Assembly (NCBI RefSeq): GCF_004366635.1
Contig: NZ_SORN01000001.1
Span: 882,435 to 946,434, forward strand
Reading direction: 5' to 3'
Length of the DNA: 64,000 bases
DNA from: Roseinatronobacter bogoriensis DSM 18756
GTDB lineage: Bacteria; Pseudomonadota; Alphaproteobacteria; Rhodobacterales; Rhodobacteraceae
The translations under genes and the position numbers were made by a program. The notes under the pieces were generated by a model. It had not been told where the DNA came from. It ran no database searches and worked only from the letters and a program-made list of their open reading frames with translations. The first letter of the stretch is position 1, and each line of letters opens with the position of its first letter. Positions 17,381 to 25,429 of this stretch are shown here, piece after piece.

Positions 17381-18639
17381 GCGTTCAGATCACCACATTG
17401 CCCAACGGGTTCCGCATTGTGACCGAACCCATGCCGGGACTGAATTCTGCTGCGGTCGGTTTGTGGATCGAGGCCGGCGCGCGCCATGAGGCGCCCGAGC
17501 AGAATGGCGTTGCCCATTTCCTTGAGCATATGGCTTTCAAGGGCACAGCGCGCCGCAGTGCCTTGCAGATCGCGGAAGAGATTGAGGATGTGGGCGGATA
17601 CATCAACGCTTATACCTCGCGCGAGATGACGGCTTATTATGCGCGCGTGCTCAAGGCGGATGTGGCGCTTGCCGTCGATGTTCTGGCCGATATCGTGCTG
17701 AACCCCGCATTCGAGGCCCGAGAGATCGAGGTGGAGCGCGGCGTTATCTTGCAGGAAATCGGGCAGGCGCTGGATACGCCCGATGACATCATTTTCGATT
17801 GGTTGCAGGAAACGGCCTATCCCAGCCAGCCGATTGGACGGTCAATCCTTGGCCCCAGCGCGCAAGTCTCGGGGTTTTCCGAAGGTGATCTGCGTCGCTT
17901 TGTGGCCGATCATTACGGTCCGGGGCAAATGATCCTGTCTGCAGCAGGAGCGGTGGACCATGATGCGCTGGTCCGTCTGGCGGAACCGCTTTTCGGGCAT
18001 ATGGTGGCCAAGCCCCCGCAACGGGCAGAGGCTGCACGCTTTCACAATGGTGAGCGGCGCGAGATGCGGGGGCTGGAGCAGGCGCATTTCGCATTGGCCA
18101 TCGAGGCGCCGGATTACCGGTCGGAATCGTTCTACACCTCGCAAGTCTTTACCGGCGCATTGGGCGGGGGGATGTCGTCGCGCCTGTTCCAGCGCCTGCG
18201 CGAGGACCGGGGCCTGTGCTATACGGTATTCGCGCAATCGGGGGCCTATTTCGACACTGGAATGATCACTATCTATGCAGGAACCGGCGGGTCAGAGATC
18301 GGCGAATTGGCCGGGTTGACCATAGACGAGATCAGGCGCGCTGCGGAAGATATGAGCGAGGCGGAAGTGTCGCGCGCCCGTGCGCAGATGAAGGCCGGGT
18401 TGTTGATGGGGCTGGAAAGCCCTTCGGCGCGGGCTGAACGACTGGCCAAGCTGCTGTCGATCTGGGGGCGCGTGCCGGATATTTCCGAAGCGATTGCCCG
18501 CATTGATGCGGTTACGATGCAGGGCGTGCGCGCCCATGCGCAAGACCTGATCCGCGACAGCCGCATGGCGCTGGCGCTCTATGGACCGATTGAGCGCGCG
18601 CCACGTCTGCTGCATTTAAGCGAAAGGCTGGCGGCCTGA
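17377..18639 (+). CDS. M16-family zinc peptidase (processing-peptidase-like)
   Basis: This 420-residue protein resembles the beta subunit of mitochondrial processing peptidase and bacterial PqqL/YmxG-type M16 peptidases. The inverted zinc motif HFLEHMAFKGT lies near residue 47, with the third ligand Glu expected about 75 residues later in REIEVERGVILQEI. The second M16 half has the substrate-binding stretch GGGMSSRLFQRLREDRGLCY. No signal peptide is evident, so it should be cytoplasmic. It overlaps thrC by four bases and the downstream GNAT gene by one base, so all three are probably co-transcribed. Confidence 0.93.
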   Translation: MSVQITTLPNGFRIVTEPMPGLNSAAVGLWIEAGARHEAPEQNGVAHFLEHMAFKGTARRSALQIAEEIEDVGGYINAYTSREMTAYYARVLKADVALAVDVLADIVLNPAFEAREIEVERGVILQEIGQALDTPDDIIFDWLQETAYPSQPIGRSILGPSAQVSGFSEGDLRRFVADHYGPGQMILSAAGAVDHDALVRLAEPLFGHMVAKPPQRAEAARFHNGERREMRGLEQAHFALAIEAPDYRSESFYTSQVFTGALGGGMSSRLFQRLREDRGLCYTVFAQSGAYFDTGMITIYAGTGGSEIGELAGLTIDEIRRAAEDMSEAEVSRARAQMKAGLLMGLESPSARAERLAKLLSIWGRVPDISEAIARIDAVTMQGVRAHAQDLIRDSRMALALYGPIERAPRLLHLSERLAA

Positions 18640-19226
18640 TGCTGGGCCTGCGTGGCAAGCTGCGGATCGAGACTGAACGGCTGATCCTGCGTCTGCCGAT
18701 GCATAGCGATTACCGCCAATGGGCGGACCTGCGCCGCCAGTCCTCGGGCTTTCTGACCCCGTGGGAGCCGACATGGTCGGATGACCACCTGACGCGCCGT
18801 GCGTTCACCAACCGAGTCACCTGGGCAACGCGCTGTTTCAAGACCGACACTGCCCTGCCGCTGTTTTTGCTGCGCCGGGAGGATGACAGGCTTCTGGGGG
18901 CGATCACGCTGGACAATATCCGGCGTGGGCCGGCACAGGCGGGCACCTTGGGCTATTGGGTCGGCGCGCCCTATCTGCGGCAGGGCTATATGCGCGAGGC
19001 GATCGGCGGCGTTGTGCATCATGCTTTCAAGGTGATGGACCTGTCGCGGATCGAGGCGGCCTGCCTGCCGGAAAATGTTGCATCGCGCGGGGTTCTGGAA
19101 CGCGCGGGGTTCAAATATGAGGGCGTCGCGCAAAGCTATTTGCAGATTAACGGGCGTTGGCGCAATCATGTCCTTTATGCCAATCTGCGCCATGACAGGC
19201 GCGGGCGCACCGATGCGGGGCTGTGA
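18639..19226 (+). CDS. GNAT N-acetyltransferase, RimJ/RimL type
   Basis: This 195-residue GNAT enzyme resembles ribosomal-protein Ala/Ser N-terminal acetyltransferases. The N-terminus ERLILRLPMHSDYRQW is typical of the RimJ/RimL group. The acetyl-CoA binding region is LGYWVGAPYLRQGYMREAI near residue 105, followed by ENVASRGVLERAGFKYEG. The start overlaps the M16 gene stop (TGATG). The substrate cannot be named from sequence. RimJ itself acetylates ribosomal protein S5, but this is a broad family. Confidence 0.88.
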   Translation: MLGLRGKLRIETERLILRLPMHSDYRQWADLRRQSSGFLTPWEPTWSDDHLTRRAFTNRVTWATRCFKTDTALPLFLLRREDDRLLGAITLDNIRRGPAQAGTLGYWVGAPYLRQGYMREAIGGVVHHAFKVMDLSRIEAACLPENVASRGVLERAGFKYEGVAQSYLQINGRWRNHVLYANLRHDRRGRTDAGL

Positions 19227-19334
19227 GCGGCACAATCACAGCGCCCACCCGCCCACCCTCGGCACTGTGGCTGCCGCCACAGCACCTTGCGCTGCGATTG
19301 CGCCGGTCACAGCCCCGCAGGAAAAGGAGACAGC

Positions 19335-20765
19335 ATGTTGAGGCCATGTGATGCCGCGTTTCTTGAAAGGCTTTCAGCTTCGTTGCCTTCGGACACGCTT
19401 GCCGCGCCCGCGCCGCGCTATCTGGAAGAGCCACGTGGCCGCATGACTGGGCAGGCCGGGGCCGTTGCCTTGCCGCGCAATGTCGAAGAGGTTTCCGTGA
19501 TCCTGCGCGCGTGCCATGAGGCCCATGTGCCGGTCATTGCCTATGGCGGGGGCACCGGGCTGGTGGGGGCGCAGGTGGGGCAGGGCGACATGTTGCCGCT
19601 GATTGTGTCGCTGGAGCGGATGAGCGCCATCAGGCAGGTCTATCCCACCGAGAATGTGCTGATTGCAGAGGCCGGGGCCATTCTAGCCGATGTGCAGGCG
19701 GGCGCTGAAGACGCGGGGCGGTTGTTTCCCCTGTCGCTGGCATCAGAAGGATCAGCGCGGATAGGCGGGCTGTTGGCGTGCAACGCCGGCGGGGTGAATG
19801 TCCTGCGTTATGGCAATGCGCGCGATCTGGTTCTGGGGCTGGAGGTGGTCTTGCCGGACGGGCGCATCTGGCACGGGCTGAACCGTTTGCGCAAGGACAA
19901 TACAGGCTATGATCTGCGCCATCTGATGATCGGGTCGGAAGGCACGCTTGGGGTCATCACAGCGGCCAGTTTGCGGCTGTTCTCGCGCCCGGTGGTGCAG
20001 GGCGCGGCGCTGATGGTGGTCGACAGCCCCGAGGCTGCGCTTCGCCTGCTGGCGCTGGCGCAGGCAAGACTGGGCGAAGGTATTTCGGCCTTTGAGCTGA
20101 TCGGTGGGATGGGGCTTGTCTTTCTGGCCGAGGCGATGCCGCATCTGCGCCAGCCCTTTGCTGCGGCGCCGGACTGGATGGTGCTGATTGATCTGGGGCT
20201 GTCAGCGGATCGCAATGCGACAGATGCGCTGGAGGGGCTGTTTGCTGCGGCACTGGATCAGGGATTGGTCCATGACGGGGTGATTGCCGCAAGCCTTGCG
20301 CAGCGCAAGGAATTCTGGAATCTGCGCGAATCCATCCCCGAGGCGAACCGCCATATTGGCGCAATTTCCAGCCACGACATATCGTTGCCGCTATCGGCCA
20401 TCGCGCCTTTTATCGAGCGTGCAGGGCAGGGCCTTGCGCAGATCGAGGCGCTGCGCGTGAATTGCTTTGGCCATCTGGGCGATGGCAACCTGCATTACAA
20501 TGTCTTTCCTGCGCCCGGACGTGACCGCGCCAGCTATGAGTCGTTGCGCGACAGGATAAAGACATTTGTGCATGATCTGGTGCACCAGATGGGGGGCTCT
20601 ATCAGTGCCGAGCATGGGATCGGGCGCATGAAGGCCGCGGATCTGGTGACATATGGCGATCCTGTCAAGCTGGCCGCGATGCGCGCGATCAAGGACGCGC
20701 TTGACCCGCATGGGATCATGAACCCCGGTGCCGTGCTAATGCAGCAGGAAATGAAGCGCGAATAA
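19335..20765 (+). CDS. FAD-linked oxidase (GlcD / D-2-hydroxyacid dehydrogenase family)
   Basis: This 476-residue protein has an N-terminal FAD-binding PCMH domain (VIAYGGGTGLVGAQVG, LASEGSARIGGLLACNAGG, then RKDNTGYDLRHLMIGSEGTL). The C-terminal FAD-oxidase domain has the metal- and substrate-binding motif CFGHLGDGNLHYNVF and ends with EHGIGRMKA. Family members oxidise D-lactate, glycolate or D-2-hydroxyglutarate. The start at 19335 has AAAGGAGA upstream. The last 30 bases overlap the end of azlD on the other strand. The substrate is unresolved; glcE/glcF partners are absent, which favours a single-subunit D-2-hydroxyacid dehydrogenase. Confidence 0.9.
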   Translation: MLRPCDAAFLERLSASLPSDTLAAPAPRYLEEPRGRMTGQAGAVALPRNVEEVSVILRACHEAHVPVIAYGGGTGLVGAQVGQGDMLPLIVSLERMSAIRQVYPTENVLIAEAGAILADVQAGAEDAGRLFPLSLASEGSARIGGLLACNAGGVNVLRYGNARDLVLGLEVVLPDGRIWHGLNRLRKDNTGYDLRHLMIGSEGTLGVITAASLRLFSRPVVQGAALMVVDSPEAALRLLALAQARLGEGISAFELIGGMGLVFLAEAMPHLRQPFAAAPDWMVLIDLGLSADRNATDALEGLFAAALDQGLVHDGVIAASLAQRKEFWNLRESIPEANRHIGAISSHDISLPLSAIAPFIERAGQGLAQIEALRVNCFGHLGDGNLHYNVFPAPGRDRASYESLRDRIKTFVHDLVHQMGGSISAEHGIGRMKAADLVTYGDPVKLAAMRAIKDALDPHGIMNPGAVLMQQEMKRE

Positions 20766-21065
20766 CACTGCTGCGCCGCCGAAGATTGTCAGCGTTGCGT
20801 TTCTGGTCAGAAAGCTGATCACGACTGTCGCCACAGCGGCCCCAAGGCGCACCGGGTCCAATGTGCCCTCGGTCGCTGTTGGAAACAGGATAAGCGGTGT
20901 GATCATGCCCGGCATGACCGCAACCGCCGTGTAGCGCAGATGGCGCAGCACCCATTCCGGAAGGTCGCGATTGCCGATGATGCCCAGAAAGGACAGGCGC
21001 AACAGGTAGGAGCCAAGCCCCAGCCCGACAATGATTGTCCAGATTTGTACCGTCGAGAAGCTCAT
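20736..21065 (-). CDS. azlD: AzlD-type branched-chain amino acid exporter subunit
   Basis: This 109-residue protein has about four membrane helices and matches AzlD, the small partner of AzlC. Recognisable stretches are GLGSYLLRLSFLGIIG, LPEWVLRHLRYTAVAVMPGM and TRNATLTIFGG. The ATG at 21065 overlaps the azlC stop by four bases. Together the two proteins should export branched-chain amino acids or analogues. The 3' end overlaps the convergent FAD-oxidase gene by 30 bases. Confidence 0.88.
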   Translation of the reverse strand: MSFSTVQIWTIIVGLGLGSYLLRLSFLGIIGNRDLPEWVLRHLRYTAVAVMPGMITPLILFPTATEGTLDPVRLGAAVATVVISFLTRNATLTIFGGAAVLFALHFLLH

Positions 21066-21769
21066 GGCTGGTTCCGCCGCAGGCTGATCCGGCGTTCGAC
21101 CTCTGCGCCTGCCATCATGGCCAGCAAGGCCGCGACCAGCAATCCAAGATTGAACGGCAGGGCTGCAAATACCAGAACCCCGATAATCGACACCAGTGCC
21201 GCAGCGACATGGGCCATGCTGCGCAGCATCGGCACAATCAGCGCAAGAAAGGTGATGGGCACTGCAAAATCTATCGGCAGTCCGGCAGGCACAGCAGTAC
21301 CAAGGCTGGCACCGGCCCATGTGGCCGCATACCAGACCGGGCAGATCGGCGTGACGACGCCCAGATAATAGGCAAATTTGCCTTGCGGGGTCATGTCCGG
21401 GGTGTGTTCATATTTCAGGATCGAGGCGGCATAGGCCTGATCGACCATGAAATAGGACACGACGCCACGTTTCCACCACGAAATCTTGCCCAGATGCGGC
21501 GCCAGCGAGGCCGAATACATCGCCATGCGCAGATTCACGGCAAGCGAGGCTGCAAGTACGATCAGCACGGGCGCGTTGTCCACCATCATCTGCACGGCCA
21601 CGAATTGGGCAGCCCCGGCAATGACCAGAACCGAGAACCCCATCACCTGCGCAAGGTTCAACCCGGCCTCTGTCGCGACCACGCCAAATACTGCGCCGAA
21701 GGGCAGGATTACCAGAATGAAAGGGGTGCCATCGCGAAAGCCCTGCCAGAAGTCCTTGGGCAATGTCAT
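21062..21769 (-). CDS. azlC: AzlC-type branched-chain amino acid exporter subunit
   Basis: This 235-residue membrane protein belongs to the AzlC/YgaZ family. Family stretches are PFGAVFGVVATEAGL, GAAQFVAVQMM and NLRMAMYSASLAPHL, with several helices after them. The ATG at 21769 has a strong AAGGAGG ribosome site; the frame is open from a TTG at 21883, but that extension lacks family features. azlC and azlD overlap by four bases, so the two subunits are made together. Confidence 0.92.
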   Translation of the reverse strand: MTLPKDFWQGFRDGTPFILVILPFGAVFGVVATEAGLNLAQVMGFSVLVIAGAAQFVAVQMMVDNAPVLIVLAASLAVNLRMAMYSASLAPHLGKISWWKRGVVSYFMVDQAYAASILKYEHTPDMTPQGKFAYYLGVVTPICPVWYAATWAGASLGTAVPAGLPIDFAVPITFLALIVPMLRSMAHVAAALVSIIGVLVFAALPFNLGLLVAALLAMMAGAEVERRISLRRNQP

Positions 21770-21942
21770 GCGCGCCTCCTTGTGGCGGGTCTGGTTCTGC
21801 GTGAGGCATGCAATGCCCAACTTGCTGGGCACCGCGCATCTGGCAGCGGTTGTCTGAGTATTTGGAGCAAGAAAATGCCCCAAGATTAGTTCATATGTTC
21901 AGGATATGTAACGCCGTGACCGGGCAGGTGCAAGCTGGTGTT

Positions 21943-22926
21943 TCAGCGCGAAAATACCCCGGAGACGCGGCCCACCAACATGAAGGCGCGCGCTGAACGG
22001 GTGTCGGCGAGGGCGGTGATCTGGCTGTCATCTGCATCTTGGGCGAAGGCCGAAAAAACACGGTCGAATTCGCGCAGAAACAGATGCGCATTGGCGCGAA
22101 ATTCCGGGTCAGCACGCATGCGCGCGGATGTGATTGCCAGACAGGAGCGATCGCGGATGCCGCCCAAAGGCGCGATCATTGCGCCACGCTTGCCTTGTGC
22201 GAAGGCGCGCCAGAATTCGGGGCGCGCGCGGTCGGGGCGCAGGTCATCCATATAGATGCCTTCTTGCGCAAGGCGTGTCAGCACATCTTGTGCGGTCCGG
22301 ATAAGTGGGGCGACGGGCGGGGTCATCAATGCAAGCTGCAAGGAGTCGAAGCCTTTGGAATCACCCTCGTTCTCTGGGAAATTCAGCGCGCGGATCAGAT
22401 CAGCAGGGGGCAGCGGCGCGTCGTTGAGCGTGGCGTCTTCCTCTAGCGGGAAGGTGGTTTGCGGATCGTGGATTACCGTCGCATCTTTTGGCGCGGCAGA
22501 TGCGCGGCTGCGCTGGGAGAAGAACATGGTCAGGCGGGTATCCGTTTCTTCCTGCGCTGATCTGAGTTCTTCAAGGCGGCTTTGGGCAAGGGGCGACAGC
22601 GCGGCGGCCTCGGCTTCGCGTTGCAAGACCGCGCGGCGCAGTTCGTCAACCGCACCCTGAAGATGGTGGGCTTCGCGGCTGAGAGCGCCGACCGCCGCCG
22701 CGACCAGCAGCCCGAATGACACAAAGATGGCGGGCATGAAGCTGGCAAGTGCCAAGGCGGCCAGCGTCAGCGCATCCATTGTCGCAAAATCGGCCATCAG
22801 CAAGAAGCCCGCAGCCGCCGCCCCCCAGACCGCGACCGAGAGAACGCGCGCGATGCGCGGCGTCAGCCCATGCGCCTTGCCTCTGTCCGGGGATGCGAGG
22901 GAGGGGGCTGGCCGCGGAACGCTCAT
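21943..22926 (-). CDS. Conserved membrane protein of unknown function, downstream of greA
   Basis: This 327-residue protein matches no family that I can name. It begins MSVPRPAPSLASPD, then has two hydrophobic helices (about residues 28-47 and 50-80, rich in Ala, Leu and Phe). A coiled-coil-like segment follows (LSREAHHLQGAVDELRRAVL and on to about residue 140). The C-terminal half is soluble and ends in a compact region with RDRSCLAITSARMRADPEFR and FLREFDRVF. Its ATG lies one base after the greA stop, so it is translationally coupled to greA. A homologous protein is likely in related species, but the function is unknown. Confidence 0.75.
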   Translation of the reverse strand: MSVPRPAPSLASPDRGKAHGLTPRIARVLSVAVWGAAAAGFLLMADFATMDALTLAALALASFMPAIFVSFGLLVAAAVGALSREAHHLQGAVDELRRAVLQREAEAAALSPLAQSRLEELRSAQEETDTRLTMFFSQRSRASAAPKDATVIHDPQTTFPLEEDATLNDAPLPPADLIRALNFPENEGDSKGFDSLQLALMTPPVAPLIRTAQDVLTRLAQEGIYMDDLRPDRARPEFWRAFAQGKRGAMIAPLGGIRDRSCLAITSARMRADPEFRANAHLFLREFDRVFSAFAQDADDSQITALADTRSARAFMLVGRVSGVFSR

Positions 22927-22927
22927 G

Positions 22928-23398
22928 TCACTTGTAGGTGATGGACAGAATCTCGTAATTGCGGGCCCCACCGGGGCTGCGCACTTCGACGCTGTCGCCA
23001 ACATCCTTGCCGATCAGCGCGCGAGCCAGCGGAGATTTTATGTTCAGCAGACCTTTTTCCAGATCTGCCTCTGCCTCGCCCACGATCTGGTAGCTGCGTT
23101 CCTCGTCGGTGTCTTCATCCACGAAGCTGACCGTTGCGCCAAATTTCACGGTCCCCGAGAGTTTCGCCGGATCAATTACTTCCGCGCGGGACAGGATGGA
23201 TTCGAGTTCCTTGATGCGCCCTTCGATGAAGCTCTGCTTTTCGCGGGCAGCATGGTATTCGGCATTTTCTGACAGGTCACCGTGTTCGCGCGCCTCGGCA
23301 ATGGCGCGAATGATCGCGGGCCGGTCTTCGGACTTGAGCTTGCGCAATTCTGCGTCCAGCATTTGCTGACCTGTTCGGGTCAGGGGCAGTTTTTCCAT
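22928..23398 (-). CDS. greA: Transcription elongation factor GreA
   Basis: This 156-residue factor rescues backtracked RNA polymerase by stimulating transcript cleavage. The N-terminal coiled coil carries the acidic tip EHGDLSENAEYHAAREKQ. The C-terminal FKBP-like domain has GATVSFVDEDTDEE and IKSPLARALIGKDVGDSV. The ATG at 23398 has a GAGGGG ribosome site and gives the usual length; the longer open frame to 23497 is not needed. A terminator-like hairpin with six U residues lies about 20 bases upstream of the start. Confidence 0.97.
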   Translation of the reverse strand: MEKLPLTRTGQQMLDAELRKLKSEDRPAIIRAIAEAREHGDLSENAEYHAAREKQSFIEGRIKELESILSRAEVIDPAKLSGTVKFGATVSFVDEDTDEERSYQIVGEAEADLEKGLLNIKSPLARALIGKDVGDSVEVRSPGGARNYEILSITYK

Positions 23399-23418
23399 GT
23401 TGTATCCCCTCGCATTAT

Positions 23419-23453
23419 AAAAAAGACCGCCCGCAGCAATGGCCGGGGCCGTC
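23419..23453 (-). terminator. Terminator-like hairpin in the greA leader
   Basis: On the minus strand an imperfect 8-bp stem (23453-23446 with 23432-23425, one G-G mismatch) is followed directly by six U residues (23424-23419), then by the greA ribosome site and ATG. An intrinsic terminator inside a leader suggests attenuation of greA. It resembles in principle the terminator-containing leader of E. coli greA, but no sequence homology is claimed. Confidence 0.45.
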
Positions 23454-23660
23454 CTTTTGTCACCTCGCATCTGAACCCACCTGACATTGGATTGCAAGAG
23501 GAATGCGCGTGCCCGGCTGGCGGGTCAGGATTGCGGCCCTATGTCGCGTGCGAATGCTGCGACGCCGCGTTTGCATTGACCAGGGTTGCGCCGGTGCGCT
23601 AGGGGTTACGCGAAAGAATGTGTCCAGTATGACCCGCCACGCGCAAGAACAGGAGTCCCC

Positions 23661-25307
23661 ATGTCCGGCATTGAACGCGAAGCCATGGAATATGATGTTG
23701 TCATCGTCGGTGCAGGGCCTGCGGGCCTGTCGGCCGCCATCCGGCTGAAACAGCTAGATGCTGATATGAGTGTCGTGGTGCTGGAGAAAGGGTCCGAAGT
23801 TGGCGCGCATATCCTGTCGGGCGCGGTTCTGGACCCTTGCGGGCTGGACGCGCTGATGCCTGATTGGAAAGAGCGTGGCGCGCCGATCAAGGTGCCGGTC
23901 AGGAAAGACAATTTCTACATGCTGGGGCAGGCCGGGCAGTTGCGCATTCCCAACTGGCCAATGCCGCCGCTGATGAACAATCACGGCAACTACATCGTCT
24001 CGATGGCCAATGTCTGCCGCTGGATGGCGGAACAGGCCGAAGCGCTGGGTGTCGAGATTTTTCCGGGCATGGCCTGTTCGGAACTGGTTTATGAGGGCGA
24101 GCGGGTGAAGGGCGTGGTCGCGGGGGAATTCGGCAAGAACCCCGATGGTACCCCCGGCGAAGCGTATGAACCCGGCATGGAACTGCATGGCAAATATGTG
24201 TTCTTGTCCGAAGGGGTGCGCGGGTCGCTCTCCAAGGAAGTGATGGCGAAATACGATCTGTCCAAGGGCAAGGAGCCGCAGAAATTCGGCCTTGGCATGA
24301 AAGAGATCTGGGAGATTGATCCAGAGAAACACGCCGAAGGAACCGTAACGCATACAATGGGCTGGCCACTTGGTTCAAATGCAGGTGGCGGCAGCTTTAT
24401 CTATCATGCGGAAAACAATCAGGTCTATCTGGGTGTTGTGGTCCACCTGAACTATGAAAATCCCTATCTGTCGCCCTATCAGGAATTTCAGCGCTTCAAG
24501 CACCACCCCATGATTGCTGAACTGCTGAAAGGGGGCAAGCGCGTGGCTTATGGCGCGCGCGCGATCAGCGAGGGCGGCTATCAGTCCATCCCGAAAGTGA
24601 CCTTTCCGGGGGGCGTTTTGCTGGGCTGTTCGGCCGGGCTGGTGAATGTTCCGCGCATCAAGGGCAACCACAACGCCATGTTGTCGGGCAAGGCCGCTGC
24701 CGAAGCCGCGTATAAGGCAATCAAGGACGGGCGCGCGGGCGATGAGTTGGGCGATTATGAAACGGTTTTACGCACGGGCCCCATTGGGCGCGACCTGAAA
24801 AAGGTGCGCAATGTCAAGCCGATCTGGTCGAAATGGGGCTTGGCCTCTTCGCTGGGGCTGGGTGGTCTGGACATGTGGACAAATACGCTGGGCTTTTCAC
24901 TGTTCGGCACACTTGGCCATAACAAGGGCGATGCGGCCGCAACGGGCGAAGCGAAGAAACATGCCCCCATCGACTACCCCAAACCCGATGGCGTGCTGTC
25001 CTTTGACCGGCTGACGAATGTGGCCTATTCCTTTACCAACCACGAAGAGAACCAGCCTGCGCATCTGACATTGAAGGATGCGTCTATCCCGATCGCGGTC
25101 AACCTGCCAAAATATGCTGAACCCGCGCAGCGCTACTGTCCTGCCGGCGTTTATGAAGTGGTGTCTGAAGAGGGGAAAGACCCGCGCTTTGTCATCAACT
25201 TTCAGAATTGCGTGCATTGCAAGACTTGCGACATCAAGGACCCAAGCCAGAATATCCACTGGGTCACGCCGCAGGGTGGGGATGGGCCAAACTACCCGAA
25301 CATGTAA
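23661..25307 (+). CDS. Electron transfer flavoprotein-ubiquinone oxidoreductase
   Basis: This 548-residue enzyme passes electrons from ETF (fatty acid and amino acid oxidation) to ubiquinone at the membrane. The FAD-binding motif VVIVGAGPAGLSAAIRL is near the N-terminus. EKGSEVGAHILSGAV and the membrane/quinone region (KFGLGMKEIWEI, GGSFIYHA) follow. The 4Fe-4S cluster is bound by RYCPAGVYE and CVHCKTCDIKDPSQNI near the C-terminus. The ATG at 23661 has AGGAG upstream and gives the normal family length. The gene stands alone, divergent from greA. Confidence 0.97.
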   Translation: MSGIEREAMEYDVVIVGAGPAGLSAAIRLKQLDADMSVVVLEKGSEVGAHILSGAVLDPCGLDALMPDWKERGAPIKVPVRKDNFYMLGQAGQLRIPNWPMPPLMNNHGNYIVSMANVCRWMAEQAEALGVEIFPGMACSELVYEGERVKGVVAGEFGKNPDGTPGEAYEPGMELHGKYVFLSEGVRGSLSKEVMAKYDLSKGKEPQKFGLGMKEIWEIDPEKHAEGTVTHTMGWPLGSNAGGGSFIYHAENNQVYLGVVVHLNYENPYLSPYQEFQRFKHHPMIAELLKGGKRVAYGARAISEGGYQSIPKVTFPGGVLLGCSAGLVNVPRIKGNHNAMLSGKAAAEAAYKAIKDGRAGDELGDYETVLRTGPIGRDLKKVRNVKPIWSKWGLASSLGLGGLDMWTNTLGFSLFGTLGHNKGDAAATGEAKKHAPIDYPKPDGVLSFDRLTNVAYSFTNHEENQPAHLTLKDASIPIAVNLPKYAEPAQRYCPAGVYEVVSEEGKDPRFVINFQNCVHCKTCDIKDPSQNIHWVTPQGGDGPNYPNM

Positions 25308-25429
25308 AACGCGTGACGATTGGGTGAGATTGCGCCATTGTGGTTGTGTTTCGGTGCCAATGCGATTGCCACCGGGGTGTGTGCGGCCTAGTGTTAGGGG
25401 GAAACCCAAACTGACGGAGCGGATGCCTC

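Noticed and set aside
19265..19282. Hairpin CTGTGGC/GCCACAG between the GNAT gene and the FAD oxidase
   Set aside because: Seven base pairs without a U-tract in a 108-base gap; no basis to call it a terminator or switch.
24360..24400. GGTTCAAAT, resembling a tRNA T-loop
   Set aside because: It lies inside the ETF-ubiquinone oxidoreductase coding sequence with no acceptor or anticodon stem around it.
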